A stretch of DNA of 46,526 nt from Phycisphaerae bacterium (GCA_016929245.1 JAFGJE010000223.1:1-46526); one strand, 5' to 3'. Positions 15,697-25,275 are shown, counted from the stretch's first letter. Program-made: numbers and translations. The notes: generated by a model not told the origin, from the letters alone.

Positions 15697-18600
15697 ATGG
15701 CACGCAAAAAGACGATGATGGACGGCAACCAGGCCGTCGCCCACGTCGCGCACAAAGTCAACGAAGTCATCGCGATCTACCCCATCACTCCCTCCAGCCC
15801 CATGGGCGAGCATTCCGACGCCTTCAGCGCCGCCGGGCAGAAGAACATCTGGGGCACCGTTCCGCTGGTGGCTGAAATGCAATCGGAAGGCGGCGCTTCG
15901 GCCGCCGTCCACGGCGCGCTGCAGAGCGGATCGCTGGTGACCACCTTCACCGCCAGCCAGGGACTGCTGCTGATGATCCCCACGCTGTACAAACTCGCCG
16001 GCGAACTGACGCCGACCTGCTTCCACGTCTCCGCGCGTTCGCTGGCCTGCCAGGCGCTGTCGATCTTCGGCGACCATTCCGACGTGATGGCCTGCCGGCA
16101 GACCGGCGTGGCGCTGCTGTCGAGCAACAGCGTGCAGGAGGCGATGGACCTTGCCCTGATCGGATCGGCAGCCACCCTCGCTTCGCGCGTCCCGTTCATC
16201 CATTTCTTCGACGGGTTCCGCACCAGCCACGAGATCGACAAGGTCGAGGAACTCACCCTCGACGACATGAAAGCCCTCATGGACGACGAATTGATCCTGG
16301 CGCACCGGGCAAGGGGAATGAGCCCCGACACCCCGACGATCCGCGGCACCAGTCAGAACCCGGACGTCTACTTCCAGGGACGCGAGAGCGTCAACAAGTA
16401 TTACACCGAATGTCCGCGGCACGTCCAGGACGCGATGGACAAATTCGCCAAAGTCGTCGGCAGGGAATATCACCTCTTCGATTACGTCGGCGCGCCCGAC
16501 GCCGAGAAGGTCATCATCATGATGGGCTCCGGCGCGGAAACCGCCCACGAAGCCGTCGACTACCTCACCGCCAAGGGCGAAAAGGTCGGACTCATCAAGG
16601 TGCGGTTGTATCGGCCTTTCAGCGTCGAACATTTCCTGGCGGCGCTGCCCAAGAGCGTCAGGAAGATCGCCGTCCTCGACCGCCAGAAAGAACCGGGCAG
16701 TCCCGGCGAACCGCTGTATCTCGACGTGATGGACGTCCTGGCGGAGAACGGCAGGGGCGACCTGACCGTCGTCGGCGGACGGTACGGCCTGTCGAGCAAG
16801 GAATTCACCCCCGCGATGGTCAAGGGCGTGTACGAAAACCTCGATCAGCCCAAGCCGAAGAACAAGTTCACCGTCGGGATCGTCGACGACGTGACCCACA
16901 CGTCCCTTCCGTGGGATCCGACGTTCAACACCGAATCCGACGACGTGGTTCGCGCGATGTTCTACGGGTTGGGTTCCGACGGCACGGTCGGCGCGAACAA
17001 GAATTCGATCAAGATCATCGGCGAGGAGACCGACTTCTTCGCCCAGGGATATTTCGTGTACGACTCGAAGAAGGCCGGCGCCATCACCGTCAGCCACCTG
17101 CGGTTCGGACCGAAGCCGATTCGTTCGACGTATCTCGTCAACCACGCCAACTTCGTCGCCTGCCACCAGTTCGTCTTCCTGGAGAAGTACGACATGCTCA
17201 AGGCGGCCGTCCAGGGCGCGACGTTCCTGCTGAACTGCCCCTGCGATCCCAACGAAGTCTGGGACAAGATGCCCAAACCCGTGCAGCGGCAGATCATCGA
17301 CAAGAAGCTGAAATTTTACGCGATCAACGCCTACGAGGTCGCCAAAGCCACCGGCATGGGCGCCCGCATCAACACGATCATGCAGACGTGTTTCTTCGCC
17401 CTCTCCGGCGTGCTGCCGAAGGACGAAGCCATCGCCAAGATCAAGGAAGCCATCAAGAAAACCTACGGCAAGAAGGGCGACGAAATCGTCAAGAAAAACT
17501 ACGCCGCCGTCGATCAGGCGCTGGCGGGTCTCGTGGAAGTGAAAGTGCCCGATAAGGTCACCAGCGCCATCGACATGCCCCCGGCGGTCTCGAACGAGGC
17601 GCCCGAATTCGTCAGGGACGTCACCGCCACGATCATGGCGGGACGCGGCGACGAACTGCCCGTCAGCAAGATGCCCGCCGACGGCACCTGGCCCAGCGCC
17701 ACGACGCGGTGGGAAAAACGCAACGTCGCGTTGGAGATTCCCGTCTGGGATCCGGACACCTGCATCCAGTGCGCCAAGTGTTCGCTGGTCTGCCCGCACG
17801 CGGCGATTCGCATCAAGGTCTACGACTCGGATTGCCTGAAAAACGCGCCAAAGACCTTCAAAAGCGCCGACGCCAAGGGCGGCGCGGACTTCAAGGGCAA
17901 AAAGGCGACCATCCAGATCGCCCCGGAAGACTGCACCGGATGCGGCGCGTGCGTGCACACCTGCCCCGCGAAGAACAAAACCGAGGAAGGCAGGAAGGCG
18001 ATCAACATGGCCTTCCAGCCGCCGCTGCGGGAAACCGAACGCGAGAATTACGAGTTCTTCCTGAGGCTCCCCGAATTCGACCGCACGAAGGCCAACGTCA
18101 AGACCGTCAAGGGTTCGCAGTTATTGAGGCCGTTGTTCGAGTATTCCGGCGCCTGCGCCGGCTGCGGTGAGACGCCCTACGTCAAGCTGCTGACGCAACT
18201 GTTCGGCGATCGGATCATGATCGGAAACGCCACCGGGTGTTCCTCGATCTACGGCGGAAACCTGCCCACCACCCCCTACGCCGTCAATGCCGACGGCAGA
18301 GGACCCACCTGGAACAACTCCCTGTTCGAGGACTGCGCGGAGTTCAGCTTCGGCCTGCGTCTGACGATGGACAAGCGAAAGGAATACGCGACCGAACTCG
18401 TCGCGGCATTGAAAGATAAAATCGGCGCGGACCTCGCGGAGGCGATCCTGGACGCCAGGCAGGACGACGAAGCCGACATCGCCGAACAGCGCGCCCGCGT
18501 GGAGCAGCTCAAGGCCAAGCTCGCCAGGGAGAAAGATTCCCAGGCGAGGCAACTTCTCAGCGTCGCCGACGCGCTGGTCAAGAAGAGCGTCTGGGCGCTG

Positions 18601-19260
18601 GGCGGCGACGGATGGGCGTACGACATCGGCTACGGCGGGTTGGACCACGTCCTTGCCAGCACGCGCGACATGAACGTGCTCGTGCTGGACACGATGGTCT
18701 ATTCCAACACCGGCGGGCAGGCGTCCAAGGCGACCCCGCGCGGCGCGGTGGCGCAATTCGCCGCCAGCGGAAAGCCCGTCCCGAAGAAAGACCTTGGCAT
18801 GATCGCGATGAGTTACGGGAATATCTACGTCGCCCAGATCGCGATGGGCGCCAACGACGCCCAGGCGGTCAAGGCGTTCGTGGAAGCCGACAGCTACCCC
18901 GGCTGCAGCCTGATTGTCGCCTACAGCCACTGCATCGCCCACGGGATCAACATGACGACGGCCTACGATCAGCAGAAGGCCGCCGTCGCCAGCGGATTCT
19001 GGCCGTTGTATCGCTTCGACCCACGCCTGAAGGACGAGGGCAAGAACCCGCTGCAACTCGACAGCAAGGAACCGAGCATCTCCTTCGAGGACTACGCCTA
19101 CAACGAAACCCGCTGGAAGATGCTCACGAAGTCCCAGCCGGAGCACGCGAAGGAACTGCTGAACCTCGCCACGGGCGACGTAAAAAGCCGCTGGCACCTC
19201 ATCCGGCAGATGGCGCAGTTGCAGTACGGCGAATTGGCGGAAACCTACGCGGCGGAATAA
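15697..19260 (+). CDS. nifJ: pyruvate:ferredoxin (flavodoxin) oxidoreductase
   Basis: A 1187-residue single-chain enzyme, the normal length, that oxidises pyruvate to acetyl-CoA and CO2 and reduces ferredoxin. AAGGAAA precedes ATG 15697. Domain I begins near MDGNQAVAHVAHKVNEV with the YPITPSSPMGE motif. Two ferredoxin-type cluster motifs are present: CIQCAKCSLVCP (from residue 689) and CTGCGACVHTCP (from about 746). The TPP domain starts at CAGCGETPY (about 820) and contains GNATGCSSIYGG, GGDGWAYDIG and YSNTGGQ. The Cys in AYSHCIAHGIN is the expected extra ligand of the proximal cluster. All cofactors can therefore bind. It indicates anaerobic pyruvate metabolism. Confidence 0.97.
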   Translation: MARKKTMMDGNQAVAHVAHKVNEVIAIYPITPSSPMGEHSDAFSAAGQKNIWGTVPLVAEMQSEGGASAAVHGALQSGSLVTTFTASQGLLLMIPTLYKLAGELTPTCFHVSARSLACQALSIFGDHSDVMACRQTGVALLSSNSVQEAMDLALIGSAATLASRVPFIHFFDGFRTSHEIDKVEELTLDDMKALMDDELILAHRARGMSPDTPTIRGTSQNPDVYFQGRESVNKYYTECPRHVQDAMDKFAKVVGREYHLFDYVGAPDAEKVIIMMGSGAETAHEAVDYLTAKGEKVGLIKVRLYRPFSVEHFLAALPKSVRKIAVLDRQKEPGSPGEPLYLDVMDVLAENGRGDLTVVGGRYGLSSKEFTPAMVKGVYENLDQPKPKNKFTVGIVDDVTHTSLPWDPTFNTESDDVVRAMFYGLGSDGTVGANKNSIKIIGEETDFFAQGYFVYDSKKAGAITVSHLRFGPKPIRSTYLVNHANFVACHQFVFLEKYDMLKAAVQGATFLLNCPCDPNEVWDKMPKPVQRQIIDKKLKFYAINAYEVAKATGMGARINTIMQTCFFALSGVLPKDEAIAKIKEAIKKTYGKKGDEIVKKNYAAVDQALAGLVEVKVPDKVTSAIDMPPAVSNEAPEFVRDVTATIMAGRGDELPVSKMPADGTWPSATTRWEKRNVALEIPVWDPDTCIQCAKCSLVCPHAAIRIKVYDSDCLKNAPKTFKSADAKGGADFKGKKATIQIAPEDCTGCGACVHTCPAKNKTEEGRKAINMAFQPPLRETERENYEFFLRLPEFDRTKANVKTVKGSQLLRPLFEYSGACAGCGETPYVKLLTQLFGDRIMIGNATGCSSIYGGNLPTTPYAVNADGRGPTWNNSLFEDCAEFSFGLRLTMDKRKEYATELVAALKDKIGADLAEAILDARQDDEADIAEQRARVEQLKAKLAREKDSQARQLLSVADALVKKSVWALGGDGWAYDIGYGGLDHVLASTRDMNVLVLDTMVYSNTGGQASKATPRGAVAQFAASGKPVPKKDLGMIAMSYGNIYVAQIAMGANDAQAVKAFVEADSYPGCSLIVAYSHCIAHGINMTTAYDQQKAAVASGFWPLYRFDPRLKDEGKNPLQLDSKEPSISFEDYAYNETRWKMLTKSQPEHAKELLNLATGDVKSRWHLIRQMAQLQYGELAETYAAE

Positions 19261-19290
19261 CGTCGAGTCAAAGAGCGTTTCCATGAAAAG

Positions 19291-19330
19291 AAACGCGGCG
19301 GGAACAACGATTCCCGCCGCGTTTTCATTT
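19291..19330 (+). terminator. intrinsic terminator of the pyruvate:ferredoxin oxidoreductase gene
   Basis: A 14-base-pair stem (AAACGCGGCGGGAA, loop CAACGA, exact complement) is followed by TTTTCATTTCT. It starts 30 bases after the stop codon. Confidence 0.85.
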
Positions 19331-19331
19331 C

Positions 19332-19425
19332 TGTCATCCTGAGCGAAGCGCGGCGAAGTCGAAGGATCTTACGGGTTCTTGGGCGTGGGGTCCTTCGACT
19401 TCGCTGCGCTTCGCTCAGGATGACA
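19332..19425. repeat. TCATCCTGAGCG long palindrome, copy after nifJ
   Basis: Arms of about 35 bases begin TGTCATCCTGAGCGAAGCG and end in the complement. The loop segment CTTACGGGTTCTTGGGCG matches other copies. It lies between the terminator and the convergent oxidoreductase stop at 19453. Confidence 0.85.
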
Positions 19426-19452
19426 ATATAAATTTTCCATCGATAAAATGCG

Positions 19453-20619
19453 CTACACTTCGTCCAGTTTCACCGCGCGGTGTTCTTTGGCGGCCCGGAT
19501 GGCGGCGAAGGCTACGCGGGTGGCGGCTACCGCGTCGTCCACGCTGCAGACGACCGGACCTTCCCCGCGGATTTCATCGACGAACCGGTCGATCGCGTGG
19601 GCGTGTCCCTTGTCGGGTTCGGCGGTGAAGATCAGGCTGGAATCGCCCGCGTCGGCGGCCTCCTTGCAGGCGGCGCGTTTTTTCGCCAGCCAGCCCGGCA
19701 GCCCGCCTTCGGTTCCGATCTTCGGATGGCGATCCTTGAGCATCGGATACGTGATCCGATCCGGCGCGCCCTCGATCCCGGCCGTGCGCACTTCCAGCAT
19801 GTGATCGACCACCACCGCCGCCCCCTGGCCGAACATTTCGTACAGCTCCTTCGGATACCCGAACGTTCCGTTGCCCACCATCAGGATCGTGGCGATTTCC
19901 CCGCCGCGATATCGGATCACCACGCCGTGGTTCAGCCGTCCCGATTCCAGCGCGACGACTTCCTCCGGTTCACCGGCGAGGAACCAGTTGCACAGGTCCG
20001 TGAAATGCGTCATCTCGAAGAGCATCGCCCCGTAGTCGGCGGTTTCGGCGCACATCCCCCAGGCCTTCCAGCTGTACCAGTCGTCGTTGATGCGGACGGA
20101 CATGCCCGCCACGCCGTCGCCTTCGATTGGGGGACGATTTGCACCCTCGCGGTCGTAGCGCCACGGGCACGGCTGGGGGGTGTCCATGTGTCGGCGGAAG
20201 ATCCGGTGCGCCTCGATCATCGCCGGGCTGCTGCGGCGGTTGTGTCCCACGCAGAACGGGATGTTCGACTCGTGCACGATCTTCCGGATTTCGTACATCT
20301 CCTCGAGCGTCCGGGCGAGGGGTTTTTCGCAGTAGACGGGTTTACCGACCTTGGCGGCCGCCTCGATCAGCGGGATGCGCATCTTTTCCGTCGTGGCGAT
20401 GCAGATCGCCTCCACGTCGGGATCGTCGATCGCGGTGTGGTAGTCTTTGGTGATGTGCAGCGCGCCGTGCATGTCCTTGCATTCGGCGAGGGCGTCGTCG
20501 GACAGATCGCAGCAGGTGTGCAGCACGGTCTTGGGGGAGGCGGCGATGTTGGGAACATGCATCATACGCGCCAACATGCCGCAACCGATCACGGCAAAAT
20601 TCATCGGGGTGTCGCTCAT
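19453..20619 (-). CDS. Gfo/Idh/MocA family oxidoreductase
   Basis: A 388-residue NAD(P)-dependent dehydrogenase of sugar or inositol type. ATG 20619 has AGGAAGGAA upstream; an ATG at 20643 is less likely. The Rossmann fold opens with FAVIGCGMLARMMH. The family EKP motif is seen as YCEKPLARTLEE (near residue 95), which carries the conserved Lys for catalysis. The C-terminal alpha/beta domain includes DYGAMLFEMTHFTDL, where an H near the GGGxxxDxxxH motif position is expected. The substrate cannot be told. The family is strongly expanded in planctomycetes. It stands alone between two repeats. Confidence 0.9.
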   Translation of the reverse strand: MSDTPMNFAVIGCGMLARMMHVPNIAASPKTVLHTCCDLSDDALAECKDMHGALHITKDYHTAIDDPDVEAICIATTEKMRIPLIEAAAKVGKPVYCEKPLARTLEEMYEIRKIVHESNIPFCVGHNRRSSPAMIEAHRIFRRHMDTPQPCPWRYDREGANRPPIEGDGVAGMSVRINDDWYSWKAWGMCAETADYGAMLFEMTHFTDLCNWFLAGEPEEVVALESGRLNHGVVIRYRGGEIATILMVGNGTFGYPKELYEMFGQGAAVVVDHMLEVRTAGIEGAPDRITYPMLKDRHPKIGTEGGLPGWLAKKRAACKEAADAGDSSLIFTAEPDKGHAHAIDRFVDEIRGEGPVVCSVDDAVAATRVAFAAIRAAKEHRAVKLDEV

Positions 20620-20748
20620 GGTGTTTTCCTTCCTAAGTAGCATGGCGGTGACAGAGATACCTTGTCTGTCAAAGCCCTGCTTTTTACACGATTTTCCCGC
20701 GAAGGCAACCGAATAATGAAAAGAAAATGCGGCGGTTTTTTCGGCTGG

Positions 20749-21894
20749 TTATCCCAGCGATTCGAGGATTCGGAGGTAGCTTTCGTAGCGGCGGGGGGGG
20801 ATTTGTTCGGTTTCGACCGCGTCGCGGACGGCGCAGCCGGGTTCGTGGGTGTGGGTGCAGTCGCGGAATTTGCAGCGCGGGGCGACGGCTTCGATTTCGG
20901 GGAAATACCAGGGCAGCTCCGCCGCGGTGATGCCCACGCCCAGTTCGCGCAGGCCCGGGGTGTCCACGATCATCCCCCCGTCGTGCAGATCGTACACGCG
21001 GGCCTGGCTGGTGGTGTGTCTGCCGCGGTCGTCCTTGGCGCGCACCTCGCGCGTGGCGGCCTTCGTGCCGGGCACCAGGGCGTTGAGGAGCGACGTTTTG
21101 CCCACGCCGCTGGCGCCGGCGAGCACGCAATGCCTGTGCGCCAACGCGGATCGCAGTTCGTCGATCCCTTCTCCGGTCCGCGCGGAGCAACGGAGAATCC
21201 GCACTCCCTGGTCCGCCACGTCCGCGAGGATGGGTTCGTCGCCCTCGCCGAGGTCGATTTTGTTGACCACGAGCATGGGTTCCAGTTCGCCGCGCCGGGC
21301 GATGATGAGGAAGCGGTCGATCAGTCCCCGTCGCATCGGCGGGGCGGCCACGGCGGTCACGATCAGCAGGTCGTCCATGTTCGCCACGAGCGCCTTGGTG
21401 AAGCATTCCGTGTCGTACGCGTCGCGTCGTTTGGCGCTTCGGGGTTGAGGTCTCGCCAGCAGGGATCGTCTCGGACGGCGGGAGAGGATCATTCCGTCCA
21501 TGCGGTTTCGATCGAGATGCACCTGCCCGCCGACGTGTTCGTTTCGCGGCAGCGCCACGCGGACTTCGTCTCCGACGGTAAGGGGGCTGGTGTGTTCGAA
21601 ACCGTCCGGCGGGCGGAAGGTTTTCGCCAGCCCGCAGAACAATTCTTCTCCCTCCACGCGCACGAACACGCCGCGCCGGAACACGCCCGTGACCATGCCG
21701 TCGCGTTGGCTCTCGTCGTTCGCGTCGTCAGCCGTTTCGCTCAGCGCGCCCGGGCCGAGTTTCACTTCCCGCGGGGAAAATCCCTGTCGTCGCGCGAGAT
21801 CGGCTTCCACGTCCTCGCCGGCTTCGTACCGCACCTGCCAGTCCTTCACCCGACGGCGCGACTTGCCTTTACCTTTATGTCCGCCCTTGGCCAT
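20749..21894 (-). CDS. rsgA: ribosome small subunit-dependent GTPase A
   Basis: A 381-residue circularly permuted GTPase that checks late 30S assembly. An N-terminal basic segment (GGHKGKGKSRRRVKDW) leads to an OB-fold. The G motifs then occur in permuted order: NKIDLGEGDE (G4), SARTGEG (G5), GASGVGKTSLLN (G1), and DTPGLRELG (G3), with HTTSQARV as switch region. The C-terminal zinc-binding motif is CKFRDCTHTHEPGC. The usual TTTR-like switch reads RHTTSQ. Length is a little above average because of the N-terminal extension. Confidence 0.95.
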   Translation of the reverse strand: MAKGGHKGKGKSRRRVKDWQVRYEAGEDVEADLARRQGFSPREVKLGPGALSETADDANDESQRDGMVTGVFRRGVFVRVEGEELFCGLAKTFRPPDGFEHTSPLTVGDEVRVALPRNEHVGGQVHLDRNRMDGMILSRRPRRSLLARPQPRSAKRRDAYDTECFTKALVANMDDLLIVTAVAAPPMRRGLIDRFLIIARRGELEPMLVVNKIDLGEGDEPILADVADQGVRILRCSARTGEGIDELRSALAHRHCVLAGASGVGKTSLLNALVPGTKAATREVRAKDDRGRHTTSQARVYDLHDGGMIVDTPGLRELGVGITAAELPWYFPEIEAVAPRCKFRDCTHTHEPGCAVRDAVETEQIPPRRYESYLRILESLG

Positions 21895-21928
21895 AGAGTG
21901 CCATTATTCCATCTTGAAGAAGGTTTTA

Positions 21929-21998
21929 CCACAGAGACACAGAGGGCACGGAGAAAGAAATATTTTCTTATGGTTTTCTCTGTGCCCTCTGTGTCGCC
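21929..21998. repeat. ACAGAGACACAGAGGGCAC palindrome
   Basis: ACCACAGAGACACAGAGGGC with ACGGAGAAA is mirrored by TTTCTCTGTGCCCTCTGTGT, around an AT-rich loop. The element fills the gap between the histidine kinase stop and the rsgA start, so it lies in the rsgA upstream region. A degenerate copy is at 8110. Confidence 0.8.
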
Positions 21999-22027
21999 GC
22001 CTGCCCCTAAGGGGTGGTCAGATGTAA

Positions 22028-23722
22028 TCAGGCCAGCATGTCCTGGAGTTTGGCGCTGAGGGTGTGCAGGTCGAAGGGTTTTTGTAGGAAACCGACGGGA
22101 TGCTCGCCGTCCGAATCCATGATCGCGTCCACTTCGGCGTGTCCGGTACACAGGACAATACGCACGTCTTCGCGCAGGGAGCGGAACTTGGCGCAGGCTT
22201 CGGTGCCGTCCATCATCGGCATGGACACGTCCAGCAGGATCAGGTCGATCTCCTTGAGGCGTTTTCGGAACACGTCCAGCGCGTCGGGACCGTTCTGGGC
22301 GACGAGGGTCTCGAACCCCAGCCGTTGGAGCATGGAAGAGCCGATTTTGCAGATCGCCGGTTCGTCGTCCACCAGCAGCACGGTTCCCCGTCCCCGCCAG
22401 GCGGTGTTTTGCGGAATTGGCCGGGCGACGTTCGGGATCGGCGGGGAGGACTTGACCGGAAGCAACACGGTGAACGTGGTTCCGTCGCCGTTTTCACTGG
22501 CGACGTCGATGGCGCCCTTGTGCGATCGGGTGATTCCCAGCACGGCCGCCAGGCCCAGACCCCGGCCGGTGAATTTCGTCGTGAAAAACGGCTCGAAGAT
22601 TTTCGTCAGGTGCTCTTCGTCGATGCCGTGTCCGTTGTCGGACACCTCGAACCGGACGTACTGTCCGGCGGGGAGATTGTCGTTGAGATACGTTTTCGAG
22701 AGCGTCTTTTCGTCGACGGTGATCACGTCCGTGCGGACGTGGATTTTCCCCGGTTCGTTGCCCAGGGCTTCCGAGGCGTTGGTGATAAGGTTCATCACGA
22801 TCTGCCGCAACTGGGCCGGGTCGCCCTCGACGTAAGGCAGGTTGTCCGCCAGGTCGTACTGCACCTCGGCCTTGCGGGAAATCGACACCTGCAGCAGGTG
22901 CGTCATTTCATGGATCAGGTCGTTGAGAGAGACGTCCTGAATCTTCAGCCGTCCCTTACCGGCGTAGGCGAGCATCTGGTTGGTCAGTTCCGAGGCCCGC
23001 AGGGAGGCGGTTTTGACGTTCTCGATCAGTTCCCGGATGGGGGAATGGTCGGACAGGTCCTTCAGCGCCAGGTCGATATTGCCCAGGATGACCATCAGCA
23101 GGTTGTTGAAGTCATGGGCGACCCCGCCGGCGAGCACGCCCAGGCTCTCCAGTCGCTGGGTCTGCTGCATCTGCAGTTGCAGGGCGAGTCGCTCTTCCTC
23201 GGCCTTCTTCCGGTCGGTGATGTCGATCATCACACCCACGATTCCGCCCAGGGAACCGTCGGCGTGTTCGTAGAGCGCTTTCTGGATAATGACGTTTCGG
23301 ATCGCGCCGCCGGCGTCGACGACGGTGTCTTCGTAATGCTGCACGCCGCCGTCCCGAAGCAGTTCCTTGTTGCGGGCGATGTACCCGGCCGTGTCCTGCC
23401 CCGGCCAGATGTCCGAGATCAGTCGTCCGGCGATGGAATCCGCGTCGATCCCCACGAGTTGCGCGAAGGCCTGGTTGCAGCCGAGGTAGCGTCCGTCGAT
23501 GCCCGTGTAAAACACGGGGTTGGGAATCGCCTCCAGCAGAGCGGCGAACAGGCGAAGCTGATCGATGATGCGCGTTTCGGCTTCCTGTCGTTGGGCGACG
23601 GCCTGCTCGAGGGTGTCGTCCCGCGGAGAATCGTACCCATTGGATTCCCGCGTACCGGTAGCAGGTCCCCAGCCGACACGCCTATCCTCCCCGCGGCGAG
23701 TTGTTTCCATTGTTTCATCCAT
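22028..23722 (-). CDS. PAS-containing hybrid histidine kinase with receiver domain
   Basis: A 564-residue soluble sensor kinase without membrane segments. A PAS/PAC domain covers about residues 55-172 (FYTGIDGRYLGCNQAF to VGVMIDITDRKKAEEE). The HisKA domain follows with H203 in GGVAHDFNNLL, then the ATPase domain with N-box MNLITNASEAL (about 310-320), SDNGHGID, FEPFFTTK and GRGLGLAAV. A C-terminal receiver domain (about 447-564) has VDDEPA, the acceptor D498 in LLDVSMPMMDG and K548 in LQKPF. The input signal is unknown and no output regulator is adjacent. ATG 23710 is an alternative start; neither start has a good ribosome-binding site. Confidence 0.93.
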   Translation of the reverse strand: MDETMETTRRGEDRRVGWGPATGTRESNGYDSPRDDTLEQAVAQRQEAETRIIDQLRLFAALLEAIPNPVFYTGIDGRYLGCNQAFAQLVGIDADSIAGRLISDIWPGQDTAGYIARNKELLRDGGVQHYEDTVVDAGGAIRNVIIQKALYEHADGSLGGIVGVMIDITDRKKAEEERLALQLQMQQTQRLESLGVLAGGVAHDFNNLLMVILGNIDLALKDLSDHSPIRELIENVKTASLRASELTNQMLAYAGKGRLKIQDVSLNDLIHEMTHLLQVSISRKAEVQYDLADNLPYVEGDPAQLRQIVMNLITNASEALGNEPGKIHVRTDVITVDEKTLSKTYLNDNLPAGQYVRFEVSDNGHGIDEEHLTKIFEPFFTTKFTGRGLGLAAVLGITRSHKGAIDVASENGDGTTFTVLLPVKSSPPIPNVARPIPQNTAWRGRGTVLLVDDEPAICKIGSSMLQRLGFETLVAQNGPDALDVFRKRLKEIDLILLDVSMPMMDGTEACAKFRSLREDVRIVLCTGHAEVDAIMDSDGEHPVGFLQKPFDLHTLSAKLQDMLA

Positions 23723-23868
23723 GGGACAAATGAATAACGCATCCCAGTGTAATGAGGATCACGCGATACAGCAAGAAACTATCCTGTTATTTCGGAAGAT
23801 TAAGGTATTTTCTTTCAACTATTTACGGAAAACAATGTACGGGTGGAAAACGATAAACCGAATCAAGA

Positions 23869-23914
23869 CGCCAAACGGACAAACCGAGACGATTCTCGGC
23901 TTGTCCGTTTGGCG
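23869..23914. repeat. CGCC-CGG hairpin family, diverged copy
   Basis: CGCCAAACGGACAAACCGAG, loop ACGATT, and CTCGGCTTGTCCGTTTGGCG pair over 20 positions with one mismatch, followed by TTGTTTTC. Compared with the copies at 11870 and 34716, GAG in the left arm is AAA here while the right arm changes from CTC to TTT, so pairing is kept. The remaining sequence between 23723 and 24015 contains no gene. Confidence 0.8.
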
Positions 23915-23933
23915 TTGTTTTCAAAAGAGATCC

Positions 23934-24003
23934 AGTCCACGAATTCCACGAATTTCACGAAAGGAATTTTTTTCATTCGTGAAATTCGTGCAATTCGTGG
24001 ACT
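23934..24003. repeat. CACGAATTTCACGAA palindrome, full copy
   Basis: AGTCCACGAATTCCACGAAT is mirrored by ATTCGTGCAATTCGTGGACT around a T-rich centre. Half copies occur at 11829 and 38382. It ends 12 bases before the stop of the phosphoglycerate mutase gene and may serve as a terminator. Confidence 0.85.
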
Positions 24004-24015
24004 CTATTAAAAAAT

Positions 24016-25233
24016 TTACGCGCCGAATTTTTCGAGTTTTTCCGCGTGCGCCAGCGCCAGGGGGATGATTTCCCGCGCGGGGATGGTTCCGATCTGCCCA
24101 GCCCGGCAGGCGACTTCGTCGAACGTCGGGCCGTCACCGCCGCGCAGGTGCGGGGCCGCCATCAGCAGCGGCACCGGATGCCAGCTATGGGCCTTCAAGC
24201 TCGGTGGCGTCGAGTGGTCGCCGGTGATGATCAGCACGTCGGGTTTACCGTTCAGCAGCGTCGGCAGGGCGGCGTCCATTTCCTCGATGCGGGCGATCTT
24301 GGCCGGCAGGTCGCCGTCTTCGCCGGTCTTGTCGGTGTATTTGAAGTGCGCGAAGACGAACGTGTGGTCCGCCATTGCTTTGACGGCTTCGGCGCAGATG
24401 TCGGCGGCCGAGGTCGGCTGGCTGACGACGTCCATGCCCACCAGGCGCGCCACACCGCGGTACATCGGATATCCCGCGACAGCCGCCGGGTTGAGCTTCC
24501 AGCGCTGGGCGAACGTCGGCCAGCTCGGAACCTTCGCGAACCCTCTGCCGAGAACCATGTTGGCCTTCGGTTCGTCGGAGAGGATCGCGCGGATCTGGTC
24601 GAAGATGTCCGCGACCATCAGGGCCGTGCGGGATTCGTTGTGCGGCGGTCGGTCCGCGCGGAGCGGTTCGACGCCGGTGTGCTGCGGGTCGGTGTCGCCG
24701 ATGTTGTCGTCCAGGCCGTCCCCGCGCAGGACCATGACGGCCCGGTGCTCGGATTCGGTCTCGAAGAACACCTCCACGCCGGCGGGAAGCTGGAGCTTTT
24801 CGCGGACTTTGGCGAGGCAGGCTTTGTTGACGTCGTCGCCGATGCGTCCCGCGCGGCGGTCGGTGACCTTGCCGGCCGCGTCGATCGTGCAGAAGTTCAG
24901 GCGGGCCGCCACGTCGCGGTCGGTAATGGCGAATTCCACGCCCAGGGCGCTCAAGACGCCCCTGCCGACCTGGTAGATCAGCGGATCGTACCCGAACAGG
25001 CCCAGGTGCCCCGGCCCGCTGCCGGGCGTGACGGCCGCCGCGACGGGAACGTGCAGACCCAGGGCGCTGTTTTTCGCCAGCGTGTCCATGTTGGGCGTCT
25101 TGGCCTGCTGAAGCGCGGTACCTTTGCCGCCATTGTCGCAATCGCCCACGCCGTCCATCACGAGCAGGACGATCCGCTTGTCATTATCCATCGCCAGCGA
25201 ACTGATGAGATTTCCATACGTGTCTTCGGTCAT
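24016..25233 (-). CDS. apgM: cofactor-independent phosphoglycerate mutase, archaeal type (ApgM)
   Basis: A 405-residue enzyme of the alkaline phosphatase superfamily that interconverts 3- and 2-phosphoglycerate in glycolysis. It opens with KRIVLLVMDGVGD, whose Asp binds metal, then has the TPNMDTLAKNS and the PGSGPGHLGLFGYDP motif with the catalytic Ser. VFAHFKYTDKTGEDGD and ITGDHSTPPSLKAHSWHPVP supply the remaining metal ligands. ATG 25233 was chosen because AAGGA lies 9 bases upstream; the ATG at 25242 almost overlaps that site. It is the aPGAM/ApgM form, not the GpmI form. Confidence 0.93.
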   Translation of the reverse strand: MTEDTYGNLISSLAMDNDKRIVLLVMDGVGDCDNGGKGTALQQAKTPNMDTLAKNSALGLHVPVAAAVTPGSGPGHLGLFGYDPLIYQVGRGVLSALGVEFAITDRDVAARLNFCTIDAAGKVTDRRAGRIGDDVNKACLAKVREKLQLPAGVEVFFETESEHRAVMVLRGDGLDDNIGDTDPQHTGVEPLRADRPPHNESRTALMVADIFDQIRAILSDEPKANMVLGRGFAKVPSWPTFAQRWKLNPAAVAGYPMYRGVARLVGMDVVSQPTSAADICAEAVKAMADHTFVFAHFKYTDKTGEDGDLPAKIARIEEMDAALPTLLNGKPDVLIITGDHSTPPSLKAHSWHPVPLLMAAPHLRGGDGPTFDEVACRAGQIGTIPAREIIPLALAHAEKLEKFGA

Positions 25234-25275
25234 GGTGAACATTCCTTGTCGAAAGGGGAACGGGTACTTCCGTGT

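Noticed and set aside
15616-17958. A 780-codon open frame on the minus strand inside the pyruvate:ferredoxin oxidoreductase gene
   Set aside because: It is antisense to well-conserved coding sequence and its product is low-complexity, rich in Val, Gly, Asp and Arg. Long antisense frames are expected at this GC content and codon bias.
22100-23737. A 545-codon plus-strand frame opposite the hybrid histidine kinase
   Set aside because: Antisense shadow; the minus strand carries all kinase and receiver motifs.
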